Shown piece by piece: positions 62,048 to 64,000 of a stretch of DNA of 64,000 nucleotides. Positions within the stretch are counted from its first letter, which is position 1, and each line of letters starts with the position of its first letter. A model generated the notes under the pieces. It ran no database searches. It had not been told where the DNA came from and saw only the letters and a program-made list of their open reading frames with translations. A program made the translations under genes and the position numbers. The DNA is from WHSW01 sp963767285 (GTDB lineage: Bacteria > Actinomycetota > Thermoleophilia > Solirubrobacterales > 70-9). The stretch is from NCBI GenBank assembly GCA_963767285.1, contig CAVYDJ010000004.1:744001-808000 (forward strand), in the 5' to 3' direction.

Positions 62048-63043
62048 ATGGCGCCGGTGCGCACACCCCGATCCCGCACCGCCTTCGCGTTGCCGCTCGT
62101 CGCGGCCCTCGCCCTGCTCGCCGCCGGCTGCGGCGAAAAGGACGAGCCGGCGGTCGACGACTCGTCGACGGCAGCGGACGCCTCGTCGTTCCCCGCCACC
62201 GACGGGGGCACGCTCGAGGACCTGATCGCCGAGGTGGGCGCCGGCGACGATCTCGTCGTCTCCCCGGCCGGGACCACGTTCACGACCGGCAAGAACCGGT
62301 TCGGATTCGCGGTCTTCACCGTGGATCGCGAGCAGATCACCGACGCCGACGTCGCGATCTACGCCGCCCACGGCCCGACCGGCAAGGCCGAGGGACCGTT
62401 CCCGGCGGCCGTCGAGAGCCTCGAGACCGAGCCCGCGTTCACGGCTCAGACGACCTCCGGCGATCCGGACGCCGCCAAGGCCGTATACGTCGCCGACCTG
62501 TCGCTCGACCAGCCCGGCGAGTGGCGGCTGGTGGCGGTGGTCAATCACGACGGCACCACGTCCGCGGCCCGGATCCCGAGCGTGGTTGTCAAGACCGCCG
62601 ACCAGGACAAGATCCCGGCGGCCGGCGAGCAGGCGCCGGAGATCCACACCCCGACCACCGACGACGTCGGCGACGTGACCGAGATCGATACCCGCGTGCC
62701 GCCCAGCAGCATGCACGACGTCGACTTCGCCGACGCGCTCGGCAAGAAGCCGATCGTGCTCCTCTTCGCCACCCCGGCGCTCTGCCAGAGCCGCGTCTGC
62801 GGACCGGTCGTCGACGTCGCCGAGCAGGTCAAGCGCGACCGCCCCGACGACGCTGCCTATATCCACATGGAGATCTGGAACGACAACGACCCCAACAAGG
62901 GCGCCCGCGAGCAGGTCCTGGCCTACAACCTGCGCACCGAGCCCTGGCTGTTCGTGATCGGCTCGGACGGCAAGGTGTCGACCCGGATCGAGGGCGCCTA
63001 CAGCGTCGGCGAGCTCGAGCAGGCGCTCGACGAGGTCCAGTAG
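62048..63043 (+). CDS. Lipoprotein with thioredoxin-like domain
   Basis: 331 residues. Signal peptide ending in the lipobox LLAAGC (Cys near 27), so lipid-anchored outside the cytoplasmic membrane. An N-terminal beta domain (about 60-185) is followed by a thioredoxin-like fold with LLFATPALCQSRVCGPVVD, a CQSRVC pair in the usual CxxC area (spaced by four), and PWLFVIGSDGKVSTRIEG. The non-CxxC spacing leaves redox activity uncertain. TAGCCT ends 11 nt before the ATG. Confidence 0.75.
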   Translation: MAPVRTPRSRTAFALPLVAALALLAAGCGEKDEPAVDDSSTAADASSFPATDGGTLEDLIAEVGAGDDLVVSPAGTTFTTGKNRFGFAVFTVDREQITDADVAIYAAHGPTGKAEGPFPAAVESLETEPAFTAQTTSGDPDAAKAVYVADLSLDQPGEWRLVAVVNHDGTTSAARIPSVVVKTADQDKIPAAGEQAPEIHTPTTDDVGDVTEIDTRVPPSSMHDVDFADALGKKPIVLLFATPALCQSRVCGPVVDVAEQVKRDRPDDAAYIHMEIWNDNDPNKGAREQVLAYNLRTEPWLFVIGSDGKVSTRIEGAYSVGELEQALDEVQ

Positions 63044-63127
63044 TCGTTCGACAACAGGATCCGGACGGGGCGCCCGAGTAGGAGGAGGTCGTCGGCGAAG
63101 CTGAGCCGGCTGCCCGCCATCAGCGCC

Positions 63128-63328
63128 TCAGGTCTCGCGGATGAACGCGATCCGCTCGGCGTTGATCAGGGCGACGCCCTTGTCGAACGGGTCGGACTGG
63201 GCCGGGATGTGCGTCAGCTCGGAGAACCCGGACGCGCCGCGCGCGAGGCCGTTCTTCACGGTCTCGAGGTCCTCCTCGACGTAGATGCAGTCCCCCGGGG
63301 TCCCCGAGAAGGCGATCAGTGTGCTCAT
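63128..63328 (-). CDS. Small hypothetical protein
   Basis: 66 residues from ATG 63328, chosen because AAGGAG lies 6 nt upstream (a longer start at 63370 is less likely). Contains FSGTPGDCIYVEEDLETV, GASGFSELTHIPAQ and a final INAERIAFIRE. Looks like a single small alpha/beta domain. No family recognised. Divergent from tRNA-Met. Confidence 0.5.
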   Translation of the reverse strand: MSTLIAFSGTPGDCIYVEEDLETVKNGLARGASGFSELTHIPAQSDPFDKGVALINAERIAFIRET

Positions 63329-63404
63329 CCGGCGCTCCTTTTCCGAAATCGGTGACGAGGCGACGATCAATACCAGACCCCCGAAGTTCGTCCCGGTTCC
63401 GCCC

Positions 63405-63410
63405 TAGGCT
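63405..63410 (+). promoter_or_regulatory. -10 box TAGGCT for the CAT tRNA
   Basis: Ends 8 nt before the tRNA 5' end. Same hexamer as at nusB, the 24879 gene and the cupin gene. Confidence 0.6.
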
Positions 63411-63418
63411 TGCCCCGA

Positions 63419-63491
63419 GGGCCGGTAGCTCAGTTGGTAGAGCAGCGGACTCATAATCCGTAGGGCGGAGGTTCGATCCCTCCCCGGCCCA
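63419..63491 (+). tRNA. tRNA-Met (CAT), elongator or Ile2
   Basis: 73 nt. Acceptor GGGCCGG/CCGGCCC with discriminator A, D-arm GCTC/GAGC, anticodon loop CTCATAA with anticodon CAT, T-arm GGAGG-TTCGATC-CCTCC. Elongator Met and the lysidine-modified Ile2 tRNA cannot be told apart by eye. A 1-72 G-C pair rules against initiator tRNA. CCA is not encoded. Confidence 0.93.
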
Positions 63492-63523
63492 TCATCGTGG
63501 ACCCCGAACGAGAGGAGTGACCA

Positions 63524-64000
63524 ATGAGCGTCCCCACACCCGTCGTTTCCGAGGAGGAGTGGAAGCTCGCGCGCGACGCTCTGCTCGTCAAGGAGAAGGA
63601 GCTCACACGGGCGCGAGACGCGCTGGCCGCCGAGCGGCGGCGCCTGCCCCTGGTCGCGGTCGAAAAGGACTACCGGTTCGAGGGCCCCGACGGCGAGCTG
63701 AGCCTGCTGGATCTATTCGACGGCCGACGGCAGCTGATCGTCTACCGCTTCTTCCTCGATCCGGACATGGAGAGCTATCCCGCCGGCTGTACGGGCTGCT
63801 CGATGTTCGCCGACAACATGCCGGAGCTGGCACACGTCAACGCACGAGACACGACGATGGTCTTCGTCTCGGGCGGTGACCAGGAAACGATCCGCGACTA
63901 TCGCGCGCGCATGGGCTGGGACGTGCCCTGGTACACGACGCGTGACGAGTTCTCGGCCGACTTCGACGTACCCGAGTACTGGGGCGTGAACGTCTTTCTG
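63524..64000 (+). CDS. DUF899 family thioredoxin-like protein (3' partial)
   Basis: 159 codons before the window ends. SVPTPVVSEEEWKLARDALL at the start and KEKELTRARDALAAERRRLP, YRFEGPDGELSLLDLFDGR, GCTGCSMFADNMPELAHVNA and MGWDVPWYTT are the family hallmarks. DUF899 is a thioredoxin-like fold of unknown role. AGAGGAG lies 6 nt before the ATG. It begins 32 bp after the CAT tRNA. Confidence 0.88.
   Translation, partial: MSVPTPVVSEEEWKLARDALLVKEKELTRARDALAAERRRLPLVAVEKDYRFEGPDGELSLLDLFDGRRQLIVYRFFLDPDMESYPAGCTGCSMFADNMPELAHVNARDTTMVFVSGGDQETIRDYRARMGWDVPWYTTRDEFSADFDVPEYWGVNVFL

Overview
The window reads as one chromosomal segment of a high-GC actinobacterium. Three things suggest a deep-branching lineage such as Thermoleophilia/Solirubrobacterales: strong GC bias at third codon positions, cell-surface Ig-like repeats with an ECRLDG-type core, and gene order that follows several conserved actinobacterial blocks. 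This placement is inference, since no rRNA gene is present. No phage, insertion sequence, integron or CRISPR array is visible. Two tRNA genes (Asn and a CAT-anticodon tRNA) lie in the last 5 kb.

Region 1 (1-10962) is a type IV pilus locus. It holds three tandem large PilX-like minor pilins (the first broken by frameshifts), a secreted Ig-repeat protein, the prepilin peptidase PilD, then tightly coupled pilM-pilN-pilO and a fourth single-pass membrane protein in the PilP position. Region 2 (10995-15251) is the shikimate operon aroC-aroKB-aroQ-pepQ, with stop/start overlaps throughout. A PEBP-family protein, an M42 peptidase, an L7/L12-like small protein with a small secreted protein, and efp follow. 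An AbiEi/DUF559 protein, a polytopic membrane protein and a methyltransferase come next. Region 3 (21832-28306) is nusB, a small coiled-coil protein, ispA, two tandem RTX/Ig-like secreted proteins and dxs, so both ends of the isoprenoid supply path (DXP synthase and prenyl synthase) are close together. A small SPW-like membrane protein follows, with a CRP-like palindrome placed as for a class II activator.

Region 4 (28797-32882, minus strand) is a secreted hydrolase pair: a frameshifted GH36-like alpha-galactosidase and a neutral-ceramidase-like enzyme, with a truncated SnoaL remnant at the end. Region 5 (32948-48464) is the conserved block tlyA-nadK-recN-steA-steB-pyrG-nudix-xerD, interrupted by an MFS exporter, a WecA/MraY-like transferase, a secreted phosphoesterase, a SnoaL protein, an M20 peptidase and a DUF3866 protein. 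The phosphoesterase gene lies between two near-identical ~79-bp direct repeats made from the 3' end of the transferase gene. Region 6 (48498-56419) contains two gene remnants, a secreted GH31 glycosidase, mutM, a P1 peptidase, a cupin, a STAS protein, recO, a DUF3159 membrane protein and an SDR. Region 7 (56446-64000) is dgt-dnaG-tRNA-Asn, a frameshifted glycosyltransferase, a hypothetical protein, an SDR, a thioredoxin-like lipoprotein, a tiny unknown protein, the CAT tRNA and the start of a DUF899 gene.

A recurring signal ties many units together. A TANNNT hexamer, most often TAGGCT or TAGCCT, sits 6-8 nt before the start codon of several genes without a clear Shine-Dalgarno sequence, and 8-12 nt before both tRNA genes. 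This is what leaderless actinobacterial transcription should look like. Housekeeping genes are intact, while three accessory genes carry small indels. This could be real decay or assembly error, and raw reads would decide.
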